DNA of 6,150 nucleotides, from NCBI GenBank assembly GCA_947471245.1, contig CANIXM010000126.1, positions 1-6,150 on the forward strand, written 5' to 3'. A model generated the notes under the pieces. It ran no database searches and was not told the origin of the DNA. It saw nothing but the letters and a program-made list of their open reading frames with translations. Below are positions 6,046-6,150 of the stretch, one piece after another; the first letter of the stretch is position 1, and each line of letters opens with the position of its first letter. Origin of the DNA: Paludibacteraceae bacterium. GTDB taxonomy: Bacteria > Bacteroidota > Bacteroidia > Bacteroidales > Paludibacteraceae. The translations under genes and the position numbers were made by a program.

Positions 6046-6150
6046 AGCATCCGAAAGGGGACAAGGGGCACGGTTTACAGGATTGGAGTATGTATAAATA
6101 TAACACATTATGTATATGTGGAGTTAATTTTAGTAATCACCAACTTAACA

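Overview
The window comes from a member of the Bacteroidota. Three things point there: a three-gene succinate dehydrogenase operon (sdhC-sdhA-sdhB) with one five-helix cytochrome b anchor and no sdhD; start codons preceded by A-rich sequence rather than Shine-Dalgarno motifs; and a promoter upstream of sdhC that fits the Bacteroidota -33/-7 pattern (CTTG, 19 bp, TAAATTTG). The GC-rich CCCCTCC...GGGGAG intergenic palindromes are also typical of many Bacteroidota genomes. I cannot name a genus.

Layout. Bases 1-1211 hold the 3' four-fifths or so of miaB (tRNA methylthiotransferase), cut by the window edge. Bases 1212-1408 are the sdh promoter and leader. Bases 1409-4963 hold sdhC, sdhA and sdhB, all on the + strand. 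They encode the membrane di-haem anchor, the FAD-carrying catalytic subunit and the three-cluster iron-sulfur subunit. Together these form complex II, which oxidises succinate in the TCA cycle and passes electrons to quinone (or runs in reverse as fumarate reductase). A palindromic repeat with terminator-like structure sits between sdhA and sdhB. A very strong intrinsic terminator (4995-5038) closes the operon.

The rest, about 5041-6150, has no gene I can support. Its main feature is a degenerate tandem array of a 21-bp unit at 5125-5506. It has about 18 units and keeps the 21-bp period with no indel. The array is bracketed by two direct copies of a GC-rich element (5047-5115 and 5507-5604), related to the palindromes in the sdhA-sdhB spacer. 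Beyond it lie AT-rich sequence and a second family of small palindromes built on CCCC-GTA-GGGG (5891-5992), then another hairpin (6011-6045).

The metabolic genes are ordinary. The array with its bracketing repeats is the part worth a second look. It could be a structural or protein-binding DNA array, or, less likely, a minus-strand gene for a heptad-repeat peptide.
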